NCBI RefSeq assembly: GCF_003013405.1
Contig: NZ_PXZL01000013.1
Location: 186,001 to 250,000, forward strand
DNA length: 64,000 nt
Direction of reading: 5' to 3'
Source of the DNA: Brevibacillus formosus
GTDB taxonomy: Bacteria; Bacillota; Bacilli; Brevibacillales; Brevibacillaceae
Part shown: positions 23,150 to 31,670 of the stretch, one piece after another
Layout: each line of letters begins with the position of its first letter
Position numbering within the stretch: the first letter of the stretch is position 1
Notes under the pieces: generated by a model
The model's database searches: none
The model's input: the letters and a program-made list of their open reading frames with translations, nothing else
Told to the model about the DNA's origin: nothing
Translations under genes and position numbers: made by a program

Positions 23150-23780
23150 CATTTTTCCGTTCTTTGATTGTGCCGTTATCGATCAGGAAGATGACATCTG
23201 CGAGCTTCTCGGCTTCTTCACGGTCATGGGTGACCAGCAGAAACGGGATGTTCCACATAGAGTGAAGGCGAAGCAGCTCATCCTGGCATTGTTTACGCGT
23301 ATCCGCATCCAGCGCCGATAAAGGCTCATCAAGAAGCAGGATGTCTGGTTCAGTCGCAAGCGCACGTACGAGTGCCACCCTTTGTTTTTGTCCCCCGGAT
23401 AACTGGTGAGGATATTTTTGCAGCAGATGATCGATTCCAACCGTGGACAACAATGGAGCCAGATTCAGCTCATGTCCCTTTTTCAAGCCGTAGCGAACAT
23501 TTTGCTCGACGGTCATGTGAGGGAACAGCGCATAATCTTGAAATAAATACCCGATGTTGCGTTTTTGTACAGGAAGCGGCTTCTGTCCGTCGCGATAAAA
23601 GACCTTTTCATTTAATTGGATTATCCCCGCATCAGGATGAACCAGACCTGCAATACTGTTCAATATCGTTGTTTTGCCAGAGCCGGATGGTCCGAACAGC
23701 ACGACAATTTCCTTTTGTACCGAAAAAGACACATCCAAAATAAAATCAGGCAAACGCTTCTGTATGTGGACGGCGAGCAT
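23115..23780 (-). CDS. modC: molybdate ABC transporter ATP-binding protein
   Basis: A 221-residue ABC ATPase. Walker A GPSGSGKT, Q-loop GYLFQDYALFPHMTV, signature LSGGQKQRVALVRAL, Walker B ILLLDEP with SALD, and His switch VTHD are all intact. It energises uptake by the ModB channel. The C-terminal molybdate-binding regulatory domain of longer ModC proteins is absent; the protein stops soon after the ATPase fold. ATG 23780 is chosen because AGGTGA lies eight bases before it; the longer frame would overlap modB. Last gene of modABC. Confidence 0.88.
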   Translation of the reverse strand: MLAVHIQKRLPDFILDVSFSVQKEIVVLFGPSGSGKTTILNSIAGLVHPDAGIIQLNEKVFYRDGQKPLPVQKRNIGYLFQDYALFPHMTVEQNVRYGLKKGHELNLAPLLSTVGIDHLLQKYPHQLSGGQKQRVALVRALATEPDILLLDEPLSALDADTRKQCQDELLRLHSMWNIPFLLVTHDREEAEKLADVIFLIDNGTIKERKNEKSHSATSISR

Positions 23781-23797
23781 TTTACCATTCACCTGCC

Positions 23798-24484
23798 TTA
23801 CTTTTGATTGGCGTACCTGCGCACATTGCGACGACTCCACCAATTCAGCCAGAGAGTCGTACCCATACCCAAGGAAACAATAATGATGACCCAGAACAAT
23901 GCCTTATCCATTTGACCAGCCTCAACAGCAAAATAAATGGCGACGGGAATCGTATCGGTTTTCCCAGGGATGTATCCTGCGAGCATCAGCGTAGCGCCAA
24001 ACTCCCCTAAACCACGGGCAAAAGAAAGAACAAACCCAGCCAACAGGCCAGGCCAAGCCAATGGAAAGGTAACGGTCCAAAATAATCGCCATTCCGAAGC
24101 ACCCATCGTGCGTGCCGCATTCTCCAAACGACGATCAACCCCCGTGAAGGCAGCGACTGCACTCTGATACATCAACGGAAAGGAAACGACAATCGAGGCA
24201 ATAACGGCTCCTGTCAGCGTAAAGACGACCGTAATATTGAACCATTCATGCAGAAGCTGGCCGAGAAAACCGTTTTTTCCGAAAAGCAGCAACAAGCCGA
24301 AGCCAACAACAGTGGGAGGGAGAACAAGCGGAAGCAAAAAGAAGGACTCCAGCACATTCTTTCCCCAAAAATCTTTTTGTGTCATCCACCTTGCAAAAAC
24401 CATCCCAAGGACAAATACAAAGGAGGTGGAGAGCGCAGCTACTTTAAGGGAAAGCATCAAAGGAGTGAGATTGGTTTCGATCAC
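23798..24484 (-). CDS. modB: molybdate ABC transporter permease
   Basis: A 228-residue permease with about five membrane helices. The cytoplasmic coupling motif ENAARTMGASEWRLFWTVTFPLAWPGLLAG (EAA loop) and FARGLGEFGATLMLAGYIPGKTDTIPVAIY are characteristic of ModB. GTG 24484 is preferred: a TTGGAGG site lies eight bases before it, and the upstream TTG 24499 overlaps this site. It is 17 bases from modC and 31 from modA, consistent with one transcript read from the divergent promoter region at 25320-25450. Confidence 0.9.
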   Translation of the reverse strand: MIETNLTPLMLSLKVAALSTSFVFVLGMVFARWMTQKDFWGKNVLESFFLLPLVLPPTVVGFGLLLLFGKNGFLGQLLHEWFNITVVFTLTGAVIASIVVSFPLMYQSAVAAFTGVDRRLENAARTMGASEWRLFWTVTFPLAWPGLLAGFVLSFARGLGEFGATLMLAGYIPGKTDTIPVAIYFAVEAGQMDKALFWVIIIVSLGMGTTLWLNWWSRRNVRRYANQK

Positions 24485-24515
24485 GCTTGCCACCTCCAAT
24501 TTTGATTCGATTGGT

Positions 24516-25313
24516 TTATTGAAACCCGTACTTCTGTAAGATCGCTTTTCCTTTGTCGCTTGTCAAGTAGGCTAGAAAAGCTTTTGCTGCATCTGGGTTC
24601 TTCGACGCGCTGACGACCGCACCTGGATAAACGATCGGCTTGTGCCATTCAGGTTTGGCTGTCGCTAATACCTTAACGTTTTTCGAAGCTGCGGCATCAC
24701 TGGAATAGACAATACCGACTTCCGCGTTACCGGATTCTACGAAGGTCAAAACCTGGCGAACATCGCTGCCAAATACCATTTGTGCCGAAAGAGAATCCCA
24801 CATTTTCAGCGTATCCAATGTTTCTTTCGCATATCGTCCTGCCGGGACTGTCTCGGGCTCACCGACGGCAATATGCTTAATCGCTGCGCTGTTCAGCTCT
24901 TCAAAAGAAGTGATAGCGACAGCACTTGTGTTACCGGCTATGAGAACCAGCGAGTTTTTCGTGAAGTCTTGACGTGTGTCTTTGACGATCAGTTGCTGTT
25001 CCTCTAAACCGTCCATGTCTTTTTTGCTAGCAGACAAAAATACGTCAGACGGAGCACCTTGCGTAATTTGTGTGGCGAGTTTGCCAGAGCCTCCGAAGTT
25101 AAAGGTGAGGGTCGTTCCCGGGTGTTCTGTTTCGTATTGGGTTTTCAACTCATTCAAGGCATCCGTCAAGCTGGCAGCAGCAGAAATCATCAATTCTACC
25201 TTCGCTGCATCAGTTTTGGCTGGCTCACTTGCTTGGGGTGTGGTTTGCGTTGTCGAGCAAGCTGTCAGCATCAAGCAAAATGCTGTCAAGAAGGCTAACC
25301 AGTGCTTCTTCAT
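24516..25313 (-). CDS. modA: molybdate-binding lipoprotein
   Basis: A 265-residue extracellular solute-binding lipoprotein. The signal peptide ends in the lipobox LMLTACS, so the mature protein is tethered to the membrane by Cys19. Family signatures: LMISAAASLTDALNEL, FNFGGSGKLATQI, GAPSDVFLSAS, and VGEPETVPAGRYAKETL. It captures molybdate or tungstate for ModBC. It is the first gene of the operon. The region before it carries an 18-base palindrome shared with the divergent regulator. Confidence 0.92.
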   Translation of the reverse strand: MKKHWLAFLTAFCLMLTACSTTQTTPQASEPAKTDAAKVELMISAAASLTDALNELKTQYETEHPGTTLTFNFGGSGKLATQITQGAPSDVFLSASKKDMDGLEEQQLIVKDTRQDFTKNSLVLIAGNTSAVAITSFEELNSAAIKHIAVGEPETVPAGRYAKETLDTLKMWDSLSAQMVFGSDVRQVLTFVESGNAEVGIVYSSDAAASKNVKVLATAKPEWHKPIVYPGAVVSASKNPDAAKAFLAYLTSDKGKAILQKYGFQ

Positions 25314-25340
25314 AAAAAAAGACCTCCATAATTATATTTA

Positions 25341-25358
25341 GTTATAATTAATTATAAC
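25341..25358. promoter_or_regulatory. 18-bp perfect palindrome between modA and its regulator
   Basis: GTTATAATTAATTATAAC is an exact palindrome 28 bases before the modA start. A further ATAACTA half-site lies at 25364-25370. Its place between divergent genes and its repetition of the ATAAC unit suggest an operator; the binding protein is inferred to be the product of 25457-26416. Confidence 0.5.
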
Positions 25359-25456
25359 TGGACATAACTAGATTATATGGATTCGTAATGAATAATCAAT
25401 TGCGATTTTACGACACTTGTTTGAAAATAGAGCAAAGGAGATAACGGAGGCGGGAC

Positions 25457-26416
25457 ATGAGTCAACAAAATTCTTACACCACCGAAGAAATAGCAAAAAT
25501 TCTACGTATTTCCAAGCTGACAGTCTACGATCTGATTAAAAAAGGAGAGCTGCCCGCTTATCGCGTCGGTCGGCAAATGCGCGTAGACGAAAGCGATCTG
25601 GAAGCGTACAAGGCGAAGGCAAAGGGAGAATACAGACAAGCCTCAGCCGTCAGTATCCCGCAGACAGGACAAGCTCAGCAATCGTCACGATATGAGCAGA
25701 CTGGTACAGGCCGCAATATCATTATCAGCGGGCAGGATGTGAGCTTGGACCTACTGGCGGGCCATTTGGAGAAAAAGGATGAGGCATACCGGCCACTGCG
25801 CTCGTACGTAGGGTCTCTGAACAGCCTCGTGGCGATGTATACAGGTAAGGCTGATATCGTCAGCACGCACTTGTACGATGGAGATACCAATGAATACAAT
25901 GTCCCGTATATTCGTCGCATTTTGTGTGGGCATCGTTTTGTTGTCATCAATATGTTGTCACGTTGGGCAGGATTCTACGTCCAGGCAGGCAACCCGAAAC
26001 AGATCAAAGCATGGAGCGATTTTACGAAGCCGGGCATTCGCATGGTTAATCGGGAAAAAGGGTCCGGTGCACGCACGTTGATAGAAGAGCAGTTTCGACT
26101 GGCAAAAATAGCGGGGAGTGACGTGATTGGCTATGAACGGGAAGAGTCCAATCATCTGGCAGTCGCAGGGGTAGTAGCAAGGCGCGAAGCAGACGTAGGG
26201 GTGGGCATTGAAAAGGCAGCTTCACTCGTCGGAGTGGAGTTTGTCCCAGCTGTGCATGAGCGATATGACCTCGTCTTGTTGAAAAACAAGGACAACGAGC
26301 AGCTTATTCAGGCTGTTCTTGATGTTCTCGGGTCGCGTCCATTTCAAAAGGAATTGGAAGCAGTCGGGGGCTATGATCTTAGCCAGACCGGAAAAATTAT
26401 GTACGAAACCTGGTAA
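25457..26416 (+). CDS. HTH-periplasmic-binding-like molybdate-responsive regulator
   Basis: A 319-residue cytoplasmic protein. Residues 1-55 are an excisionase/MerR-type helix-turn-helix (YTTEEIAKILRISKLTVYDLIKKGELPAYRVGRQ). Residues 88-310 resemble a solute-binding (PBP-like) domain: ISGQDVSLDLLAGHL, GSLNSLVAMYTGKADIVSTHLYD, REKGSGARTLIEEQF, and VARREADVGVGIEKAA. Proteins with this arrangement are found beside molybdate and tungstate transport genes. It probably senses molybdate and controls the divergent modABC; direct proof is lacking. No signal peptide is present, in keeping with a regulator role. A terminator follows. Confidence 0.82.
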   Translation: MSQQNSYTTEEIAKILRISKLTVYDLIKKGELPAYRVGRQMRVDESDLEAYKAKAKGEYRQASAVSIPQTGQAQQSSRYEQTGTGRNIIISGQDVSLDLLAGHLEKKDEAYRPLRSYVGSLNSLVAMYTGKADIVSTHLYDGDTNEYNVPYIRRILCGHRFVVINMLSRWAGFYVQAGNPKQIKAWSDFTKPGIRMVNREKGSGARTLIEEQFRLAKIAGSDVIGYEREESNHLAVAGVVARREADVGVGIEKAASLVGVEFVPAVHERYDLVLLKNKDNEQLIQAVLDVLGSRPFQKELEAVGGYDLSQTGKIMYETW

Positions 26417-26425
26417 ATACTAAAG

Positions 26426-26468
26426 AAAGCTGCCAATCATTACGATACAATGAGTGGCGGCTTTTTTT
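26426..26468 (+). terminator. terminator after HTH-PBP regulator
   Basis: The arm AAAGCTGCCAATCATT (26426-26441) pairs with AATGAGTGGCGGCTTT (26449-26464) with mismatches, followed by a T-run. Confidence 0.75.
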
Positions 26469-26613
26469 ATTTTCCGCAGAAAAGATCATCGCCAAATATG
26501 GCGTTTTCTCTACCGAATCTCCTGAATTTCTACTCAGTTTGACATATATTTGCTACAATGAAACAAAAACATTTAGCGCCTACCGCCGGGCGGTTTATTA
26601 TTTGGGGGCTGTC

Positions 26614-28482
26614 ATGAAATCACTACATAAAACGAGCTTGCTAGTATGTGTGACGATCCTCATTTTTTTTGGCTCAGTTGGGGTCGTCGCGTATTGGCCA
26701 GCTATTTCTCAAATCATTGCCATGAATCAATCACAAGAGGAGGAGCAAAAGTTCGTCGATCCATTTTCATATGATCCGCCTCTGCCGTCTTATGTAAAGG
26801 ATTTGAACCCTGTCTATAAGATTCAAGCTGAATTACATACGTCCGAAGCAAAAATAACCGGAAACATGACCTTGGAGTTCGATAATCCGAAAACGCCAGA
26901 TGTACGGCTGTATATTTACGATTACCTTTGGAACAAAATGACGGTGAAGTCGATTCGCTACAAGGACAAGCCGCTTTCTTTTGAACGTGGTCAATCATTG
27001 GTAAAGCTGGCAAATCCTCTTGGAAAGGAGCTTCGTGGCGCCCTGACCATTGAATTCGAGAACCCGGTTCCACGTAGAGGCACACGTTTTGGGGTGAAAG
27101 ACGATATTTGGACGTTGACGACATGGTACCCGATGCTCGGTGCCCAAAATCAAAAAGGCGTTTGGTATGACCCTCCGCAACGCGTTGATTTCGGTGATCC
27201 ATTCGTTTACCACTATGGAGATTACGATGTGTCTTTTACCTCTCCCCAAGGCTACAAATGGGTCAGTTCATGGGGCAGAGGGCAAGCGAAGTCAATCGGT
27301 GGGAACAAGCAGCAAGTCCATTATCAAGCAAAAAATCTGTTGAACTTTGGACTGGTGGGAAGCCCGCTTTATCACATTGAAACGATTCAATTTGCTCCGA
27401 ATTTAACGGTGGACATTGCTTCCGTTGATAAAGGTAACATTGAAAGAATCAAGACCATTGCCCAATCGGTCTTTCCTACTTTTATTGACATGTACGGTCC
27501 GTTGCCGTATCCGAACGTGGCGATTGCGGAAACAAGTACAGGTACGACGTACGCCATGGAATACGCAAACCTCGCCGTATTCAAAAGAGACATGCATCAC
27601 AATAATCTGATCGATCATTGGCTGCCGCATGAGGTGGGGCATCTTTGGTGGTACAACAGTGTGGCTACATTGGAGTCCTCGCACGGGTGGCTTGATGAGG
27701 GGCTGGTGGAGCTCGGCGTGTCTCATTACTTGCAGAAGCGTTATGGTGCCCAATCAGCTACGACTCTGCTGGATACGTACAATCGGGATGTCAAACGTTT
27801 GCAAGAGCGTTATCCAAATGGAAAACTTGACAAGCCATTGCAGAAGTTTGTCACCGAAGAAGAGTTTAAGCTGACCTGGTATTCTCGGGGAGCACTTCTG
27901 TTTGACAACCTGCGCCGCAAAATCGGTGACGACGCATATAAGCGATTCTTACAGCGCGTCCAGCAAAATTATCATGGCAGAGTCATTGGTGCTGAGCATC
28001 TCGATCAGGCGCTTGGGCAAACCTTGCAAGGGGAAGCGAAATATTTTACTCTGTATACCAATAGTGCAAATAAGAATGGCTTTGGTGCAGTGCAATTGGA
28101 ACCCTATATCACCACGATCATCAATAACATGAGCTTTTATCCATCCATTCCAGCTCGGGTCACCCAAAATACGGTGTATATCCCGCTGCGTGAGCTCGGT
28201 GAGAAAATGGGATTAGCGATTAGCTGGGACGACAAGAAGCAAATGATCCGCGTGAAAGGAAATGGACGTGAAGTATTTATAAAGGAACGGGAGCGCTTTG
28301 CTGACGTAGATGGAAAGCGAATGGATTTAGGCAGCCCGTTAATCGAAATCAAAGAGCGTACGATGGTTCCACTGTCTTTTTTTGAAAAAGCGTTGGGATA
28401 TGAGACAGCGTACAATCAACAACAAAAAACGGTAAAGATCAGTACATACCGAACGATTGGAAAGGGGGCGGAAACAAAATGA
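26614..28482 (+). CDS. membrane-anchored M1-family metallopeptidase with stalk domain
   Basis: A 622-residue protein. A signal-anchor helix covers residues 8-30. The peptidase region has zinc motif HEVGHLWW near residue 339 and the third ligand Glu in WLDEGLVELG, giving the HExxH-x18-E pattern of M1 (gluzincin) enzymes. The usual GxMEN substrate motif is altered to YAMEYAN. Residues 490-615 are a copper-amine-oxidase-type stalk domain (TVYIPLRELGEKMGLAISWDDKKQ, RTMVPLSFFEKALG). It probably cuts peptides outside the cell while bound to the wall or surface. ATG 26614 follows GGGGG at 26604-26608. The stop overlaps aroK by four bases (ATGA). Confidence 0.85.
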   Translation: MKSLHKTSLLVCVTILIFFGSVGVVAYWPAISQIIAMNQSQEEEQKFVDPFSYDPPLPSYVKDLNPVYKIQAELHTSEAKITGNMTLEFDNPKTPDVRLYIYDYLWNKMTVKSIRYKDKPLSFERGQSLVKLANPLGKELRGALTIEFENPVPRRGTRFGVKDDIWTLTTWYPMLGAQNQKGVWYDPPQRVDFGDPFVYHYGDYDVSFTSPQGYKWVSSWGRGQAKSIGGNKQQVHYQAKNLLNFGLVGSPLYHIETIQFAPNLTVDIASVDKGNIERIKTIAQSVFPTFIDMYGPLPYPNVAIAETSTGTTYAMEYANLAVFKRDMHHNNLIDHWLPHEVGHLWWYNSVATLESSHGWLDEGLVELGVSHYLQKRYGAQSATTLLDTYNRDVKRLQERYPNGKLDKPLQKFVTEEEFKLTWYSRGALLFDNLRRKIGDDAYKRFLQRVQQNYHGRVIGAEHLDQALGQTLQGEAKYFTLYTNSANKNGFGAVQLEPYITTIINNMSFYPSIPARVTQNTVYIPLRELGEKMGLAISWDDKKQMIRVKGNGREVFIKERERFADVDGKRMDLGSPLIEIKERTMVPLSFFEKALGYETAYNQQQKTVKISTYRTIGKGAETK

Positions 28483-29000
28483 AAAACCTGGTGTTAGTCG
28501 GATTTATGGGAACAGGAAAAACCACGGTTGGCGCCGCGCTCGCTGCCTCTTTAGGATTGAAGCATACGGACTTGGATGATGCGATTGTGGAAAGGGAAGG
28601 TCGCAGCATTCCAGAAATCTTCACCGATCGAGGCGAGGCATATTTCCGAGACGTTGAGACGAAACGTCTGGCGGAAATACTGGCAGCAGGATCTCAGGTC
28701 GTAACAACTGGGGGAGGAGCTGTATTACGGAAGAAAAACGTAGAGATGATGATGGAGCATGGCATCGTCATCGCGCTGCATGCCACGGAAGAAGAGCTCA
28801 TCAAGCGTTTGGAAAATGATACAGGCCGGCCATTGTTAGCAGGAGGAGTCGCGACAAGGGTAAAAACCTTAATGGCGGAGCGTGCAGGTGTATACGATTT
28901 TGCGCCAATTCAGGTGGATACGACAGGAAAGAGCCTTTCCGATATCGTGATGGAAATTACGAGCCAAGTGGTTGAAAGAGCACAGGATGGGGAACAATAG
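28479..29000 (+). CDS. aroK: shikimate kinase
   Basis: A 173-residue NMP-kinase-fold enzyme that phosphorylates shikimate at the 3-hydroxyl in aromatic amino acid synthesis. Walker A is GFMGTGKTT; shikimate-binding motifs are DLDDAIVEREG and YFRDVE with the downstream GGGAVLR; the lid is DTGRPLL. Length is normal. Translation is coupled to the upstream peptidase through an ATGA overlap, and yqzE follows as in the B. subtilis aroI/yqzE neighbourhood. A second shikimate-pathway gene, aroQ, lies at 47144. Confidence 0.93.
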   Translation: MKNLVLVGFMGTGKTTVGAALAASLGLKHTDLDDAIVEREGRSIPEIFTDRGEAYFRDVETKRLAEILAAGSQVVTTGGGAVLRKKNVEMMMEHGIVIALHATEEELIKRLENDTGRPLLAGGVATRVKTLMAERAGVYDFAPIQVDTTGKSLSDIVMEITSQVVERAQDGEQ

Positions 29001-29057
29001 AGGGGACAGCGCTTGCGCCGTGGTGTGAATCCACGAGTAAGAAGGAGGTCAAGTGCG

Positions 29058-29219
29058 ATGTCCTTTCAGGAATATTTAAAGTACCTGACGAAACTGTTTG
29101 TCCAGTACATGGACACCCCAAAAGATGAACGCCGTTTGCGTAAGACTCCGCGCGAGTCCTGGTCGTCACGCTGGTTTGGTGCCATTCCCATGTCTATTCG
29201 ACTGTTGTGGCGCAAATAA
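29058..29219 (+). CDS. yqzE: YqzE family protein
   Basis: A 53-residue protein resembling YqzE of Bacillales. The family pattern is YLKYLTKLFVQYMDTPKDERR; the end is basic with Trp and Arg (SSRWFGAIPMSIRLLWRK). The function is unknown; in B. subtilis the gene lies next to the comG operon and shikimate kinase, and the aroK neighbour is preserved here. ATG 29058 is chosen because GAAGGAGGT lies at ideal spacing; the longer frame to 29013 lacks a site. Confidence 0.82.
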   Translation: MSFQEYLKYLTKLFVQYMDTPKDERRLRKTPRESWSSRWFGAIPMSIRLLWRK

Positions 29220-29257
29220 AATTTGTAAACCTATCATGATCGAGACGGAGGGTGCAT

Positions 29258-29512
29258 ATGGCGAGAGTAGCGGTCGAAAATTCCCTGTCTGAAGTGTGCA
29301 AGATGCTGCGTCAAAATGGTTACGAAGTTGTTGATCTGGGCAACTGGCAGCAGGTGGTAGATGCGATTGTTATTACAGGACAGGATATCAACGTACTGGG
29401 TGATCAAAACAAAACGATTACAGGAGCTCCCGTCATTAATGCAGAGGGAATGACGGTCAATGAAATTTTTCATGCCGTTCATGAACGTCTCTCTCCTACA
29501 AAACATCGGTAA
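29258..29512 (+). CDS. ykuS: UPF0180 / YkuS family protein
   Basis: An 84-residue protein of the UPF0180 (YkuS) family. Conserved sequence: MARVAVENSLSEVCKMLRQNGYEVVDL, AIVITGQDINVLGDQN, and APVINAEGMTVNEIF. It is a small cytoplasmic alpha/beta protein with no known biochemical role. The start at ATG 29258 has GGAGGG five bases before it; a GTG two codons earlier is overlapped by this site and rejected. A bidirectional hairpin follows. Confidence 0.88.
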   Translation: MARVAVENSLSEVCKMLRQNGYEVVDLGNWQQVVDAIVITGQDINVLGDQNKTITGAPVINAEGMTVNEIFHAVHERLSPTKHR

Positions 29513-29529
29513 ATATTAAACGTAAAAAG

Positions 29530-29568
29530 CAAGCTCTCCAACCGGTTATTCGGCAGGAGAGCTTGTTT
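29530..29568. terminator. bidirectional terminator
   Basis: CAAGCTCTCC (29530-29539) pairs perfectly with GGAGAGCTTG (29556-29565) between converging genes. Confidence 0.8.
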
Positions 29569-30403
29569 CGTTTACGAAAAATCTTCCGACGCGATGGGCA
29601 TACGAATAAGGGACAAAGCGCAGACCCTCATCCCATACGCCGACATAAGCATTTTGGTCATTCCATAAATGCAGGGACCCCACGACAAAGGGGGCTAAAA
29701 CCTGTGACTGATGAATCGGGACGGCTAATGTTACCGGTGAGGTATAATTTTGCTGCCACAATTGGTTCCAAGACACATCAGTGTCCGTTGAATTCATTTG
29801 GCTGACCCACCCGATATGATCAAAAGGATCTGCCTCGGCTGCGCTTAAAATTCTCATTTGAGTCAGGCGTTGGCCATTTTGTATGAGCTGTTCGCCCGCA
29901 AAAGCATCGACAGTGGGCTCACTAATTTGAAAGGAAGTAGGATACATTTCTCCCGTTTTTGCATTGACCATTTGTGTATCTGACTTCTGGGTGATTAGCC
30001 AGTAGGAAGCAAACCCGTCATAAACTGGCTCCGCCGCGATTTCCTTCGGAGCAAAAGCGTCATCGAACAAGATGTACTCCCCGACACCGTATTCCAGCAG
30101 AACAAATTTCTCATGGGAAGTGGAATCAGGCGCTTCTCCTATCACCAAATACCCTACTTGCTTTTCCGCTTTTTTTATACTTACCAGCCACTGATGCTGC
30201 CCTGCACCAAGTGTTTGCACGTCCGTCTTTGCGTCTTCCCATTGCTTGAATTGAGGGTCTCGGCTTGCGATTGCATCCATCCATTCTCGAATTTGTGTTT
30301 GGAATTGCTTGTCCCAGCTTGCTTCGTCTTGTGCAAAAGCTGGTGAGGAAAGCAGTATTAGAGACAAAAGAGCAGCGATAAAAGGAAGAAATCGTCTGGT
30401 CAC
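29546..30403 (-). CDS. secreted protein of unknown function
   Basis: A 285-residue exported protein. The signal peptide is clear (FLPFIAALLSLILLSSPAFAQ). The mature part has two alpha/beta sections: a first with QHQWLVSIKKAEKQVGYLVIGEAP and YGVGEYILFDD, and a second with VTLAVPIHQSQVLAPFVVGSLHLWNDQNAYVGVWDEGLRFVPYSY. I do not recognise a named domain or catalytic motif. GTG 30403 is chosen because AGGTGG lies nine bases before it and the signal peptide begins there; the longer open frame overlaps yqhG. It is a single-gene unit. Surface or secreted role only inferred. Confidence 0.65.
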   Translation of the reverse strand: MTRRFLPFIAALLSLILLSSPAFAQDEASWDKQFQTQIREWMDAIASRDPQFKQWEDAKTDVQTLGAGQHQWLVSIKKAEKQVGYLVIGEAPDSTSHEKFVLLEYGVGEYILFDDAFAPKEIAAEPVYDGFASYWLITQKSDTQMVNAKTGEMYPTSFQISEPTVDAFAGEQLIQNGQRLTQMRILSAAEADPFDHIGWVSQMNSTDTDVSWNQLWQQNYTSPVTLAVPIHQSQVLAPFVVGSLHLWNDQNAYVGVWDEGLRFVPYSYAHRVGRFFVNETSSPAE

Positions 30404-30513
30404 AACTATGCACCACCTTTTGTAAAGGCTTAACCTATTCCTATTGTAACCAGCTATGACAAAAAGATTTGTTGCAACGTGTCTTTTCTGTTTCACATTT
30501 TCTCGTTGATCTT

Positions 30514-31635
30514 TTACATGATTCGCCCTGATGCGGGGAGATGTCTCATGCTTTTTGCTTTCGATGACCGCGTGAGCGGAGGAACGGAAGATAAATAGAA
30601 CAAGCCGCCGTTGATGAACGACACCTCGATCCGCGGCTCGTATTGCCATGCCAGCTCGTCTTTTCGGCGTTGTCTCTCCTCATCTGGCGTGCTCTTTTTC
30701 CATTCTCCTTGTTGAATCTCTTCGCGTGGGGTGATTTGGATTCCGTTTGTACGTAAAAAGTCGAGGATTCGTCCGCCAGACGCCCGATATTCGTCAAAAG
30801 ATATGGGCTGTTCGACAGAAGCTGGTCCAGCTGGATCAGGTTCGGGTTGCAGGGCTTCTTGCTCGAGTGACGACTGAGCTTCGGGCTGCTCAGTTTCTTC
30901 GGTTTCCTCTGCTTTTGTCTGCTCATTTTCCGGTTCTCGCCGTGCCAATTCTTCATAGTACGCTTCCAAGATGGCCAATTCTTCGCTCAAACGTGTACGC
31001 GCTTCCTCTGCCCATTGCTGATCTTCTTGTTCCAACGTATGTTCGACTTCCAGTTGAGCCATTTGGAGGGCTTCCTGTATGGTTACCTTTCGATCCAACG
31101 TGTAGTAGTAGTCAGGGATCGCAGGGGTCAAGGAAAGTGAAAATAAAAACGAAGTGAAATCCGTTACCAGCCGTGGCTGATGCAAATTAATCCCCAGATA
31201 CAATAAAATGTCACGGCGCTTGTCGCAGAGCAGAGATACCTTCAAGTTCATCCCGAGCCAAGGCACGAGAGGGGTAGAGCGACGCTTGCCGGCATTGCCT
31301 AAAAGCCCCCCTTGTTGCTCGTACATACAGACAAAGCTGCCATGCTTTTTGGCAGAGGAGAAAATTTGTTGCATGCGGGTGGCCCCTAGATGCAGATGCT
31401 CGGATCGCAAACCCTCAGGCGTGCAATCCGGATGAAAAGTAAAGGTAAGGACCAATGGCTGATAAGCCAAATTCATCTTATCCACCCAGCTCCAATAAAA
31501 AGGGCGATTGCCAATATCTTTGTCCACCTCGACAGGGAGTTTGACTGTAAAGTAATCCGGGTGAGATTCGAGGATATGGGCAGAAAAAGTAGCCAAATAG
31601 CGCTCGACAAATTGTCTGACCTGTTGTTGCTGCAT
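30514..31635 (-). CDS. yqhG: YqhG family protein
   Basis: A 373-residue protein resembling YqhG of Bacillales, which lies beside the SNF2-type gene yqhH as here. The conserved N-terminal two thirds include RQFVERYLATFSAHILESHPDYFTVKLPVEVDKDIGNRPFYWSWVD, then VSLLCDKRRDILLYLGINL. A long acidic linker rich in Glu/Gln/Pro (about residues 230-285) and a basic C-terminal region make it longer than the B. subtilis protein. The function is unknown. ATG 31635 has GAGGT six bases before it. It is 35 bases after the helicase gene, so co-transcription is likely. Confidence 0.85.
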   Translation of the reverse strand: MQQQQVRQFVERYLATFSAHILESHPDYFTVKLPVEVDKDIGNRPFYWSWVDKMNLAYQPLVLTFTFHPDCTPEGLRSEHLHLGATRMQQIFSSAKKHGSFVCMYEQQGGLLGNAGKRRSTPLVPWLGMNLKVSLLCDKRRDILLYLGINLHQPRLVTDFTSFLFSLSLTPAIPDYYYTLDRKVTIQEALQMAQLEVEHTLEQEDQQWAEEARTRLSEELAILEAYYEELARREPENEQTKAEETEETEQPEAQSSLEQEALQPEPDPAGPASVEQPISFDEYRASGGRILDFLRTNGIQITPREEIQQGEWKKSTPDEERQRRKDELAWQYEPRIEVSFINGGLFYLSSVPPLTRSSKAKSMRHLPASGRIM

Positions 31636-31670
31636 CAGGAGACCTCATTTCTTTTTCGTTTCAAACAGAG

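Noticed and set aside
26491..26504. CGCCA-aata-TGGCG palindrome after the HTH-binding-protein gene
   Set aside because: Short and lacking a T-run, with a clear terminator just before it; no regulator to assign.
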